A stretch of DNA of 64,000 bases, taken from NCBI GenBank assembly GCA_030448185.1, contig JAUJNL010000014.1, positions 1-64,000 on the forward strand. Reading direction: 5' to 3'. The notes under the pieces were generated by a model. That model saw only the letters and a list, made by a program, of their open reading frames with translations. It did not search any database and was not told the origin of the DNA. A program made the position numbers and the translations under genes. Source of the stretch: Cytophagales bacterium (GTDB lineage Bacteria; Bacteroidota; Bacteroidia; Cytophagales; 172606-1). Of the stretch, positions 1 to 9,388 are shown piece by piece. Every line of letters begins with the position of its first letter. The stretch's first letter is position 1.

Positions 1-737
1 CTGCCATTAGGACTGGCTTCCTATACGCTGCACAAATTTACGCTGGATGATACGATCCGGATGACCCAACGAATGGGTTTAACGCATTTGGCCCTCAAAG
101 ACGTCCATTTGCCACTAGACAGTACCCCCGACCAGATTAATGCCGCCGTTGCCAAGGTCAAAGCTGCCGGACTTACGCTGTACGGCGGCGGGGTGATTTA
201 CATGAAAAATGAAGCGGAGGTAAAGCGGGCTTTTGATTACGCCCGAACGGCCGGAATGAAAACCATTATTGGGGTGCCCAATTACGAGTTGCTGCCGCTG
301 GTAGATAAGCTGGTGAAAGAGTACAATATTACCTTGGCTATTCATAACCACGGCCCAGGTGATAAAGTCTACCCCAGTCCGGATACTGTATATGAGCGCA
401 TTAAGGGCTTCGATAAGCGCATTGGGCTGTGCATTGATATTGGTCATACGCAACGCATCGGCCAGGACCCTGCTGCCATGGCCGCCAAATACGCAGATCG
501 TCTTTTATGATGTACATCTGAAGGATGTAACTGGCAGTACCGATAAAGATAAACCCCGAAATCGGTCAGGCGCTGGCTGATATTCTCAAATTTTCGAAAC
601 ACCGGTCAAAATTAAATACCGTAGGGGTAGTAGTCTTGTATACAGAGAAAGACAATATCGATCCGCTGCCCGGGGTTTTCTGGAGTCTATTGGTACACCA
701 AAGGCATTATGCGAATGATGAAGCCAAGTGCTTTTAA
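1..737 (+). pseudogene. Sugar phosphate isomerase/epimerase, 5'-partial and frameshifted
   Basis: The reading frame is open from base 1, so the gene begins upstream of the window. About 170 clean codons read as a xylose-isomerase-like TIM barrel: HNHGPGD and LCIDIGHT are the metal-binding His and Asp/His strands of this superfamily. After the stop at 508-510 the expected next strand (FYDVHLKDV) continues in another frame from about 506 to 580. A third frame carries a garbled tail ending near 737. At least three small indels therefore break the C-terminal third. Family members act on keto- or phospho-sugars. A second, unrelated-length copy of the family lies at 5164-6190, and oxidoreductases lie between, suggesting an oxidative sugar pathway. 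The product is probably inactive. Substrate unknown. Confidence 0.8.
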
Positions 738-872
738 TCTGCGGCGTTCAGAAGATTTTGTGTATTTTTACTTTTACGATAATATAGTATAAAATTCATG
801 GAATAATTGAATATTTGGTTAAACTTAATCGCTCTTATTCTTCTAACTATACACACCATTTCTTCCTATAAA

Positions 873-2305
873 GATGGACTCCAATACCGACCGCATTACG
901 AATAGCCTTGCTGATCATGTTAGGGATCGCTCTACCCAAAGCGTTGACTTGACTCGTCGTAAGTTTTTGCAGGAGCTTCGGCTTCAATTGCCCTTTCCAG
1001 TCTGGGAATGAGTGCTGCATTGGGTCCCGCCTGCTCCACTCGGCGCTGGTAGCCTATCTATGGCTGCTCCAAAGTACCGGGTCGGACTGATCGAACGGGT
1101 TGGTACGGCAAGAACGACTTTTGTTTCGTTTGCAGGTAGCCCCTGTGGAAGTAGTCTCCCTCTGTGACGTAGATAAGAATATGCTGCAGGAGGCTGCCCA
1201 GTTAACCAGTGAGCGGACCAAAGCAAAAAGCAACCGTTGTATCAGGACTATCGCAAGATGCTCTCGGAGAACAAGATGATATTGTTATTATCGGTACACC
1301 GGACCACTGGCACGCTCACTGCAAACTATTGATGCTTTGAAAGCCGGCTCGCAATGTATACGCTACAAAACCCATTAGTGTGGATGTACTGGAAGGCGAA
1401 GCCATGGTTGCTGCGGCGGAAGTACTAACAAGGTCGATGCAGGTGGGCACCAGCGTAAGAGTACGCCGCATTTGATTGATGCCAAAAAGAACATTGTTGA
1501 AGCCGGGCTGCTGGGCAAAGTTTCCCACGTGGAGATGTGCTGTTATTTTCACATGCGCAATAATGCCAATCCCCCCTGAACCCGTACCTGCTTTCTTGAC
1601 TACGAGTTGTGGACGGGTCCGCTCCTTAAGGCCTTATGATGGATTGCCGCACAAGCGCTGGTGGCGGGCTTTATGGAATACGGCAACGGGATTATGGGGG
1701 ATATGTGCGTGCACATGTTAGACACAGCCAGGTGGATGTTGGGACTGGGATGGCCTAAACGCATTACCTCTACGGGGGCATCTGCCAGCAGAAAGAAGGC
1801 AAGTCTCTGCTATTGCCGATACCCAGAAAGCCATCTTTGAGTACGATGGTCTCAACTGCGTTTGGCAGCACCGTTCCTGGGGCACGCCGCCAATCCCGAT
1901 TATCCTGGTCGCTTACCCTCTACGGGGATAAGAGAGGGTACTTTGTGAGCTTCAACCATGCAGTGTGACTTTATTCCTCATGGCAACGGTGAAAGATTCA
2001 CAAGGCAGTAGTCTATGAGAAAGAAAAGTATCCCGAGGATCTCAAAGAAAATATTGACTCCAATGCCGCTCCGGCTACCAGGCTCCACATGCTCGACTTC
2101 TCAATGCAATTCAGCAGGGCACTCGTCCGTTTGACATCGAGGAAGGACATATCTCGACGGCCAGTTGTATTCTGCTAATTTGTCCATGCAAACAGGCCGC
2201 CCTCTGGTCTATGGACCCTAAGACCCGGCGGGTGCAGGGCGACCCGGAAGCCAATGCCTGCTGGCCAGGCCCCACCGCCAGCCCTACGCCCACCCAGACT
2301 ACTGA
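873..2305 (+). pseudogene. Gfo/Idh/MocA family oxidoreductase, multiply frameshifted
   Basis: The start at 873 opens with a twin-arginine-like segment (TRRKFLQ) that breaks after about 45 codons. Reading across frames recovers a whole secreted Gfo/Idh/MocA dehydrogenase: a Rossmann opening (YRVGLI) near 1078, the IIGTPDHWHA strand near 1290, the VxKPISVD motif (catalytic Lys) near 1365, GKVSHVEM near 1519, and the C-terminal DMCVHMLDTARWMLG helix near 1700. Nearly every 50-150 bp needs a frame change, and stops interrupt all frames. These enzymes oxidise or reduce sugars with NAD(P); Tat-exported members are common in Bacteroidota glycan loci next to TIM-barrel isomerases, as here. Clearly non-functional as read. 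Confidence 0.85.
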
Positions 2306-2476
2306 TCTGTGTAGAGACCATTGCCTTGGGAAAGAAATTATTGGGTGTATTGGCAACTAAGATTGTTACTACTGATTGGGCTGTAGCACATCCTTACCCC
2401 TTCAAAGGGAGAATTTAGGCCTCTTGAGTAAAAACACCTTTGCATGCCGATAGCTAACAACTACTTGACCAAAATT

Positions 2477-4999
2477 ATGAAGCATGTTTATTCAATCTGC
2501 TTATTTAGTACCGTCCTGTGGGGGCTGTTACACTACTGTAAATACTCCTGAGCGCAGCAACCGACCGGAGGATGATCCTTCGCGGCCCGGACTCCTGCGG
2601 AGGAATTGGGTCATTACCTTTGAGCTTGAGCCTGGCTTGCAAAATCCAGCTGGTTGCCGCTGAACCGATGGTGCAGGACCAGTTTGTCATGAGCGTTTGA
2701 TGCCGACGGCCGGCTGTGGGTGGTAGAGATGCGGGGATTTATACATGGATGGGATGAGTGGCGAAAAGGACCCGTAGGGCGGGTGTCGGTGCTGGAAGAC
2801 AAGAATGGAGACGACTGATGGACCACAGTACCATTTTTCTGGATAGTCTGATTCTGCCGAGGGCCATTGCTTTGGTTCCCGGTGGCGCTTTGGTTGCCTA
2901 CAATGAAACTTCATGGCTGGCAAGACCGGAACGGAGATCGGCAGATTCGAGGGCGTTGATTGATCCGGAGTATGCCACGCAGCGCCCTGCCCGAACATTC
3001 AGGTAAATCGACTCTGGCGAGGCGTCGACAATTGGTACTACAACGTCAAATCCCGCTTACGTTACCGATTGGTTGGCGTGAAAGTGGCAGCGTGACAGCA
3101 CGGAGTTTCGGGGACAATGGGGTATCAGCCACGATGATACAGGGAAAGCTATGTTGGCAACTACAACTGGTCGCAACTACACGCTGACCTGGTTCCGCTC
3201 AACTATCTTTCCCGCAACAGAAATCACCAACCCACCACGGTATTGACCAGGGACTTACCCTTGACCGAAGAATTCATATCCCATCCGGCCCTAATCCAGC
3301 CGTCAGCCGGGGTTACATACCCGGCACCCTAGACAAGGAAGGCCGATTATTGGAATTCACGGCTGCCTGTTCACAGTTTTCTACCGGGGAACTGCTTTGC
3401 CCGTGAATATTATGGAATGTATTCGTATGCGTGAACTCCTTCGGGAAATCTGATTAAACGAAATGTAATTGAAAAAGCAAAGACATTCAGTTGACGGCCC
3501 GCGCGATCCCCACCGAAAAAGGAATTTCGCTTCCACCGATGAACGTTTCCGGCCCGTGCACCTGGCAACGGGACGATGGGGCACACTTTACGTAGCTGAT
3601 ATGTACCGGGGATTGATTCAGCATGGGCGCCCACGTAACGCCTTGCCTGCGGGAGCAGATCTACCCGTAAACTGACGCACCGGTGCACCGGGCGCATCTG
3701 GCGGATCGTACCCGAAACGGCGCAACCATCAAAAAGTAATAAACTTTCATCTGCCTCTGAAGCATTAGTAGCCAGTTTATCACACCCCAACGGATGGCAC
3801 CGATATGGCGCAGCGCCTGCTGGTTGAGCGGAATGATAAAAGTGCAGGCCAACTTTAACCCAATTAACTCATAAAGGAGAGCAAGGGTTAGGCCGTTTTC
3901 ACGCCTTATGGGCGCTGGAAGCGATTAAAGTTAACTACCCCTGATCTGCTTTCCCACCAGACACCAACACGCCCATCTGGACTACGGCCTTTTACGGCTG
4001 CTGGAGCCATGGGCCAAAAGAGACAAAACCATCCGGGAAAACCGGGGCCGGGAAACTGCTTGCATCCTGGGGAAAAAGCACCCGTAGCACTGGCCCTCCA
4101 GATGGCATTAGCAGCCCCAGTCCTTGACCAGCGGTATCCCATCAACTGTTAACCGAATCGCCCAGCGGTACGACAGTTCCGCTTTGTTCCGATGCTGTAT
4201 TGAGTAGCCTGCCAGAACCAGGAATTCGCATTTTTTACAAAGACTTTGGCAATCCCAACCTGGCAGGACGCATAATTCGGCCAGGGAAATTCTTCCTGGA
4301 AATGCTTACAACAGCCATTCTCCGTAAGCGTGAAGCCCGGCGGAGCTCAAATCACTGTTAACCCTGATTGATAATGAGAAAGACGGGTTGGGATGGAAAG
4401 GAAAAGCAGTCGTTATGGCTATGTCCATCGGGCAAAGAAGCAGCAGTAAAATGAAGCCGGTTAAGCTTGCTAAGGCACCCGGCATCCTTAGCCAAATGAA
4501 CCTGAAAATAGATCCGGCCCACCTCCAGGCATTATCTTCCCTGTTTGAATGGCCCGGCCACGTTGCCAGTGAAAATACTGCGCCCAAAAAGAACCCATTA
4601 AGCGAAAGAGGCGCAACAGTTATTTGCTTTGGGAGGTGCAGCATTATCTTACCACCTGCGCCGGGATGTCATGGCACTGATGGAGCTGGCATGAACCGTT
4701 TCGCCCTCCACCTCGCCGGGTCGGAATGGGTATTAGGGGACGAAAAGCGGTTGGCACTCATTGTGTTACACGGCATGGAAGGACCGGTAAAGGTAAACAA
4801 TAAGGTCTATGATGCTCCCGATATTCTTCCCGGCAATGCCTGCCATTCAACTATCGATGATACTTCCATTGCCGCCATCTTGACCTATATCCGCAATGAA
4901 TGGGTAATACAGCCAGTGCCCGTGGATAAACAGACGGTGGGTACCACGGATTACCGGCCAGGGAAGAGTTGTGCCCTGGACGGCGGCAGAATTGAATAA
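2477..4999 (+). pseudogene. Haem-binding membrane-bound dehydrogenase with C-terminal cytochrome c, degraded
   Basis: Segments in all three frames match the planctomycete/Verrucomicrobium-type membrane-bound dehydrogenase plus haem-binding domain proteins (families known as TIGR02604 and TIGR02603). Recognisable pieces are LQIQLVAAEPMV near 2634 and DGRLWVVEM near 2704 (propeller start), NGLWRGVDNWYYNVK near 3000, HLATGRWGTLYVADMYRG near 3558 (normally DGALYVADMYRG), a HEAT-like helical part around 3760-4300, and a C-terminal cytochrome c domain near 4650-4900 with GTDGAGMNRFA and AAILTYIRNEW. The haem site CxxCH itself carries an extra base near 4660. The cytochrome normally passes electrons from sugar oxidation to the respiratory chain. 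About a dozen frame changes make it non-functional. Confidence 0.75.
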
Positions 5000-5042
5000 G
5001 TATATGCCCCAATCAAAGTCTGCCAATGAAAAGTGACTTAAG

Positions 5043-5067
5043 TAGCAATTAGCGGTTAGCTATTAGC
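5043..5067 (+). repeat. Intergenic repeat shared with 49022-49046, with local tandem copy
   Basis: A 25-base A/T-rich stretch is found again at 49022-49046 with a single mismatch. At this site its core (AGCGGTTAGCTATT) is immediately repeated once. Both copies lie in the spacer just upstream of a start codon region (isomerase remnant here, sulfatase there). Function unknown; it could be a simple dispersed repeat or a regulatory site. Confidence 0.55.
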
Positions 5068-5163
5068 GGTTAGCTAATTTTAATCAATTCCTTTATACCT
5101 GATGGGAATGTGAACAATGACGAATATCGGGCAAGGAACATCTAACATCGAATTCGTATAACC

Positions 5164-6190
5164 ATGGATAGACGAGGTTTTTTACATCAGCTGCTGCCGG
5201 AGCAATGGCGCTGACTTTCCCAAATGCCCTTTTCCTTAAAGGAGTGCCGATGGGCATAGTGGTGCATTCTACGAAGCCGCTGGAATTCAAGGTGGAAAGC
5301 AAAAAATATCCCGATTTCAGAATGCGGTGGACCTGATCGATCACTGCGGGCAAATTGGGGCCGGAGGCGTACAGGTCGGGGTAAAGACTGGACGGTTGAT
5401 TTTGTTAAAAAAGTCCGGGACAAGCGGGAAAACTGGGACTTTATCTGGAAGGCTCTATTGGCTTGCCCAAAAAACCGGAAGAGGTAGCCGCCTTTGAGCA
5501 AAAGTTAAAAATGCCCGGGAAGCCGGAGCAGGTATTACGGGCCGTTTCTTTGGGGGGAAGGCGGTACGAGACCTTGCAAACGTATGAAGCGTTCCAAGCA
5601 TTCCGGAAAAACGCACTGGTGGCTTTACAGCTAGCCGAGCCGGTTCTGCACAAACAGAAGATAAAATTGGGGAGTAGAAAATCATAAAGACTGGCGGGCT
5701 CCCAGACAGCCGAAGTCCTGGAAGCAACTAGGCAGTGAATGGGTGGGCGTAACCCTGGATTTTGGCAATAGCATCGCCCTGATGGAAGATCCGATGGAAG
5801 TAGTCCAGACGCTGGCGCCCTACGTGGTTAGCACCCACGTCAGGTTATGGCCGTGGAAGAGTATCCGGATGGCTTTCTGCTGTCAGAGGTGCCGCTGGGT
5901 CAGGGTATTCTGGATCTGCAACAATGGTGGAGCTGTGCAAGCATCAACACCCGGACGTTACTTTCAACCTGGAGATGATTACCCGTGATCCGGAGATTCC
6001 GTGCCTGAAGGAGGAATACTGGGCCACGTTTAAGGAGGTGCCCGGTTCCCAGCTGGCCCGGATGCTGCAGATGGTCAGAAGCATACGTATGCGGCGGGCC
6101 TTCCCAGGGTTTCTCAACTGGAGCAGAAGAAAACTAGCCGTCGAGGAAGAAAACGTACTGTCCTCCTTACCTACAGTAAAAACAAATTAA
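5164..6190 (+). pseudogene. Second sugar phosphate isomerase/epimerase (Tat-type), frameshifted
   Basis: Starts with MDRRGFLH, a twin-arginine signal start, then slips frame within 15 codons. The remaining pieces are in order: AVDLIDHCGQIGAGG near 5328, VKDWTVDFVKKVRDKR near 5380, the 5463-5687 segment (PKKPEEVAAFEQKLK onwards), VGVTLDFGNSIALMEDP near 5744, and the MVELCKHQHPDV...FNLEMITRDP segment from 5924. The TLDFGNS strand corresponds to the metal-binding Asp strand of the xylose-isomerase-like TIM barrel. At least four frame changes. It is upstream of the SDR pseudogene and the intact MFS transporter and was probably co-transcribed with them. A 25-bp repeat lies about 100 bp upstream (5043-5067). 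Confidence 0.8.
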
Positions 6191-6242
6191 GACTATCCTG
6201 AAAAATAAACCTAGCATCTCAATCAGTTCGCAACAAGCCCCT

Positions 6243-7014
6243 ATGAGTAAAGAAACACTTCCAGGAATTAAGCAATTTGATCTAAGCGGAAAATTGCATT
6301 ATTACCGGCGGCTCCAAAGGGCTTGGTTTAGCCATGGCCGCCGGGCTCTTTCGGCTATGCCAGTGTGATGCTGGTAAACCGGAATGCCGAAGAAGGAGCT
6401 AGTGCTGCCCGGCAACTAAAGAGCAGTATGGCCAGAAAGCTATATCCTTTTTCGGCTGACATTACTAACCAGGAGCAGACACAGGCAATGGCTGCCGCGG
6501 CCGAAACCTTTGGTAAAATTGATATTCTCATCAACAGTGCGGCATTAACATCCGTGGGCCCATTGACGAACTTAGTCCGGAAGACTTTACTAAAGTGATG
6601 CAGGCGAATGTGAATGGCACTGGCTTTGCTGCCAGCCGTCACGCCTTACATGAAAAGAAACGGACGCGGCAGCATTATCAATCTGGCCAGTACCCCTTGA
6701 CTGAATCTGCTTAGCCAACCGTACACCCTATACGGCCAGTAAAGGAGCTGTAGTGCAGATGACCGGGCCCTGGCCCTGGAACTGGCTCCCTTCAACATCA
6801 ATGTCAATGCGATTTGTCCGGGCCTTTTCTGACGGAAATGAACCTGCCCATTGCGGATACGGAGGAAGGGAAAAATTTGTGGTGGGCGCCACGGCGCTGG
6901 GTCGTTGGGGAGAGATGCGCGAAATCCAGGAGCTGCTATTTTCCTCAATAGCGAGGCCGCAGCTATATGGTGGGTTCTATGCTTACCGTTGATGGCGGCT
7001 GGACGGCCAGATAA
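6243..7014 (+). pseudogene. SDR family oxidoreductase, frameshifted
   Basis: Start MSKETLPGIKQFDLSGK, then the Rossmann glycine motif TGGSKGLGLA near 6303 in another frame, the AAAETFGKIDILIN segment near 6496, the QANVNGT segment near 6602, SIINLAS near 6673, the catalytic YTASKG near 6730 (YxxxK), and the C-terminal MLTVDGGWTAR ending at the TAA at 7012-7014. All landmarks of a classical glucose/gluconate-type short-chain dehydrogenase are present in order, but five or more small indels separate them. The start of the active protein is plain, so the gene was once complete. It is the last of the decayed oxidative block and sits before the intact transporter, separated by the MITE-like insertion. 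Confidence 0.85.
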
Positions 7015-7048
7015 AGCAAATGGTAAATTTTGAAGGCTAAAGGCTCAA

Positions 7049-7265
7049 TGGAGAATGGGTGTAGGACAAGTTTATCGCCATATTAATTTGCCAGATAATT
7101 TGGCTTTGCTGAGAAGAGTTCTCGCAGATTTTTGCTGATTCAACCGCAGATTTTCGCAGATGAATGGTCCTAAATCAGCGAAAATCTGCGTCCTTATCTG
7201 CGTTAATCTGCGGGAAACAGTACGGAGGATAAAACCTTACCAACTTGTCCTACACCCTGGAGAAT
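7049..7265. mobile_element. MITE-like element (201 bp) with 16-bp terminal inverted repeats and 8-bp target duplication
   Basis: The perfect inverted ends GGGTGTAGGACAAGTT (7057-7072) and its complement (7242-7257) bound 201 bp without coding capacity. The bases immediately outside, TGGAGAAT at 7049-7056 and TGGAGAAT at 7258-7265, are identical direct repeats, as expected of a target-site duplication. The interior holds a second inverted pair (CGCAGATTTTCGC 7145-7157 against 7178-7190) and further CGCAGATT/ATCTGCG words. No transposase for these ends is visible in the window. It lies between the SDR remnant and the MFS transporter and may affect transporter expression. Confidence 0.8.
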
Positions 7266-7361
7266 AGTTGATTAGTCAGCTACCGAACCCATACAGAGAT
7301 CCCATGTAGCATTTAAAACGTAGCATTTAGAATTAATCCCACTCAACTCAGCCCCTTCCGC

Positions 7362-8696
7362 ATGGAACAAGTAAGCACTAACACCAAAAGAACCCGGGTC
7401 CGTTACGGGATGCTGGCCCTCGTATTTATCAATGTGGTCATCTGTTACCTGGATCGGAGCAATCTATCCGTTGCCGGGGCTGCCCTGGGAAAAGATTTAA
7501 ACCTGTCGCCAGTTCAACTGGGCCTGATTTTTTCGGCATTCGGCTGGACATATGCCTTTTTGCAAATTCCCGGAGGGTTAATAGCCGACCGGTTTGGCCC
7601 CCGTATATTGTATGCCTTCTGTTTGATTACCTGGTCGGTAGCTACCTTACTGCAGGGATTTGCCAGAGGCTTTGTCAGTCTTTTTGGTCTTCGTCTGGCA
7701 ACCGGCGCTTTTGAAGCCCCCGCTTATCCCATCAATAATCGGATTGTAACCAGTTGGTTTCCTGACCACGAAAGGGCTTCTGCCATTGCAATGTACGTAT
7801 CAGGACAATTCATCGGCCTGGCCTTTCTCACTCCCGTTCTGACCAACATTCAGGTGTACGCCGGATGGAAAGGCTTATTTATCGTGACCGGCTTGGTTGG
7901 TTTAATATGGGGAATAGTGTGGTACCTTTTCTACCGGGATCCATTGGAACACCCGCAAGTGAATCAGACAGAATTGGATTATATCTCAGCAGGCGGCGGT
8001 TTGTTGGGACGTAAAAAAACGAGTACGGGTCAAGCATCCGTGTGGCGGTGGGAAAACCTGAAACAGGTACTTGAGAGCCGGACTTTATGGGGCGTGTACA
8101 TCGGGCAGTTTGCAGTCAATGCCACGCTTTGGTTTTTCCTCACCTGGTTTCCTACGTACCTGGTACAATATCGGGGCCTGGACTTTATAAAAACCGGCTA
8201 CCTGGCTTCGATACCCTTCCTGGCCGCCTGCGCGGGCTTACTCTTATCCGGATTCATTTCCGATTATCTGGTCAAGAATGGCAGGTCCGTAAGTATGGCC
8301 CGCAAAACTCCAATTATTATCGGTCTGATTATATCGGTAAGTATCGTGGGTGCCAATTACAGCAACGATACGGCTATAATTATTTTCTTTATGGCGCTTT
8401 CCTTCTTCGGAGCGGGTATGGCCTTGATTTCGTGGGTTTTTGTTTCTATTTTGTCGCCTAAACATTTGATCGGACTTACCGGGGGCGTATTTAACTTCAT
8501 GGGAAATCTGGCTTCCATTGTAGTGCCCATCGTCATTGGGTATCTGGTCCGGGGAGGAAATTTTCAACCGGCACTTCTTTTTATCGGCGCCTTAGGACTA
8601 GTAGGGGCTTGTTCGTATATATTCCTGGTTGGCAAAATAGAACGGGTAGCTACTACGGACGAAAACGCCCTGGAGCGGGTGACCGCCGAAAAATAG
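7362..8696 (+). CDS. MFS transporter, anion:cation symporter (hexuronate/sugar-acid) type
   Basis: 444 codons, uninterrupted. Hydrophobicity shows about 12 membrane helices with a central cytoplasmic loop near residues 205-230. The N-terminal part reads YLDRSNLSVAGAALGKDL after helix 1, the signature of the ACS subfamily (glucarate, galactonate and hexuronate carriers), followed by the loop-2-3 motif GLIADRFGPR. These carriers move sugar acids with protons across the inner membrane. It is the only intact member of the run that starts with the decayed sugar isomerase, dehydrogenase and SDR genes, so its original substrate was probably the sugar acid handled by them. The start was chosen at the first ATG of the frame, directly before the polar N-terminus. 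Substrate is inferred. Confidence 0.9.
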   Translation: MEQVSTNTKRTRVRYGMLALVFINVVICYLDRSNLSVAGAALGKDLNLSPVQLGLIFSAFGWTYAFLQIPGGLIADRFGPRILYAFCLITWSVATLLQGFARGFVSLFGLRLATGAFEAPAYPINNRIVTSWFPDHERASAIAMYVSGQFIGLAFLTPVLTNIQVYAGWKGLFIVTGLVGLIWGIVWYLFYRDPLEHPQVNQTELDYISAGGGLLGRKKTSTGQASVWRWENLKQVLESRTLWGVYIGQFAVNATLWFFLTWFPTYLVQYRGLDFIKTGYLASIPFLAACAGLLLSGFISDYLVKNGRSVSMARKTPIIIGLIISVSIVGANYSNDTAIIIFFMALSFFGAGMALISWVFVSILSPKHLIGLTGGVFNFMGNLASIVVPIVIGYLVRGGNFQPALLFIGALGLVGACSYIFLVGKIERVATTDENALERVTAEK

Positions 8697-8870
8697 TTAG
8701 CTTGAGCAAAAATAGGGCGGTCTGTGTATCACGTGAGTGATGGGGTTAAAAAGTGAATTAAGCAGTAATTGAAGCCGAAATCCCGTTCAATTGAATCGTA
8801 TCAAGAAAAGTAAGTATATAATGTTTGCTTTTCTTGGTACTACTATAATTATTAGGTCCAATTAGAGCAG

Positions 8871-9338
8871 ATGAACAGAAGTGAAGAGGATAGATTGCTG
8901 CTTGCCAATATGGAGGCACTCGCCTACCAATCGGCAGAGTTGCTGGAAGACCGCAACAGAACGGTCTACTACAGCGACTTTTACGAGTTCTATCAAGGCT
9001 ATCTGCCCTATTTACGTACCCTACCCGAGTCAGATGAGGAGACTAAAAGACTCGTTTCGGGGTTACCCCAGCTGACCAAACCCCTATTAACCAAGAAGCT
9101 ATTTGTCATCTTACTGCCGGCTGTGCTTTTCTTTCTTTCACCCTTTAATCTAATCGCCTTTCCCTAATATCTAGCTCTGTTAGCGGGTATTTATTATGGA
9201 ATCAGAAACCGAAATCAGAAAAGATTGAGGCAGATCAATGCGATTAGTACTCAATTAATAGATAAAATTAAAGTAAAAATAGCTGGATCTGACCCCAGGC
9301 CCAAACGGCAACCGGTCTTGCCCCAACACATTATCTGA
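8871..9338 (+). pseudogene. Small two-helix membrane protein with in-frame stop
   Basis: The frame starts at 8871 (MNRSEEDRLLLANMEA). It carries about 80 charged residues and a hydrophobic helix (LFVILLPAVLFFL), then hits TAA at 9165-9167. The same frame continues without a gap with a second helix (YLALLAGIYYGI), a basic stretch and a tail ending at TGA 9336-9338, giving a 155-codon protein that is plausible as a unit. The stop falls exactly in the loop between the two predicted helices. I do not recognise the family. A truncated one-helix product remains possible, but a nonsense mutation in a once longer gene is the simplest reading. Confidence 0.5.
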
Positions 9339-9388
9339 ACACAGTCTGCACGGTTGGAATGGGCCTTTGGTCATTATCCGTGAAAAGA

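Noticed and set aside
4388-4999. 203-codon ORF as an independent cytochrome
   Set aside because: It is the frame-compensated tail of the decayed dehydrogenase, with an unnatural N-terminal part and a broken CxxCH.
5040-5080. Short CRISPR or iteron array
   Set aside because: Only two tandem copies of a 14-bp word, no regular spacers, no Rep gene nearby.
7080-7220. CRISPR-like array of CGCAGATT repeats
   Set aside because: Repeats are short, irregular, in both orientations and lie inside one TIR-bounded element.
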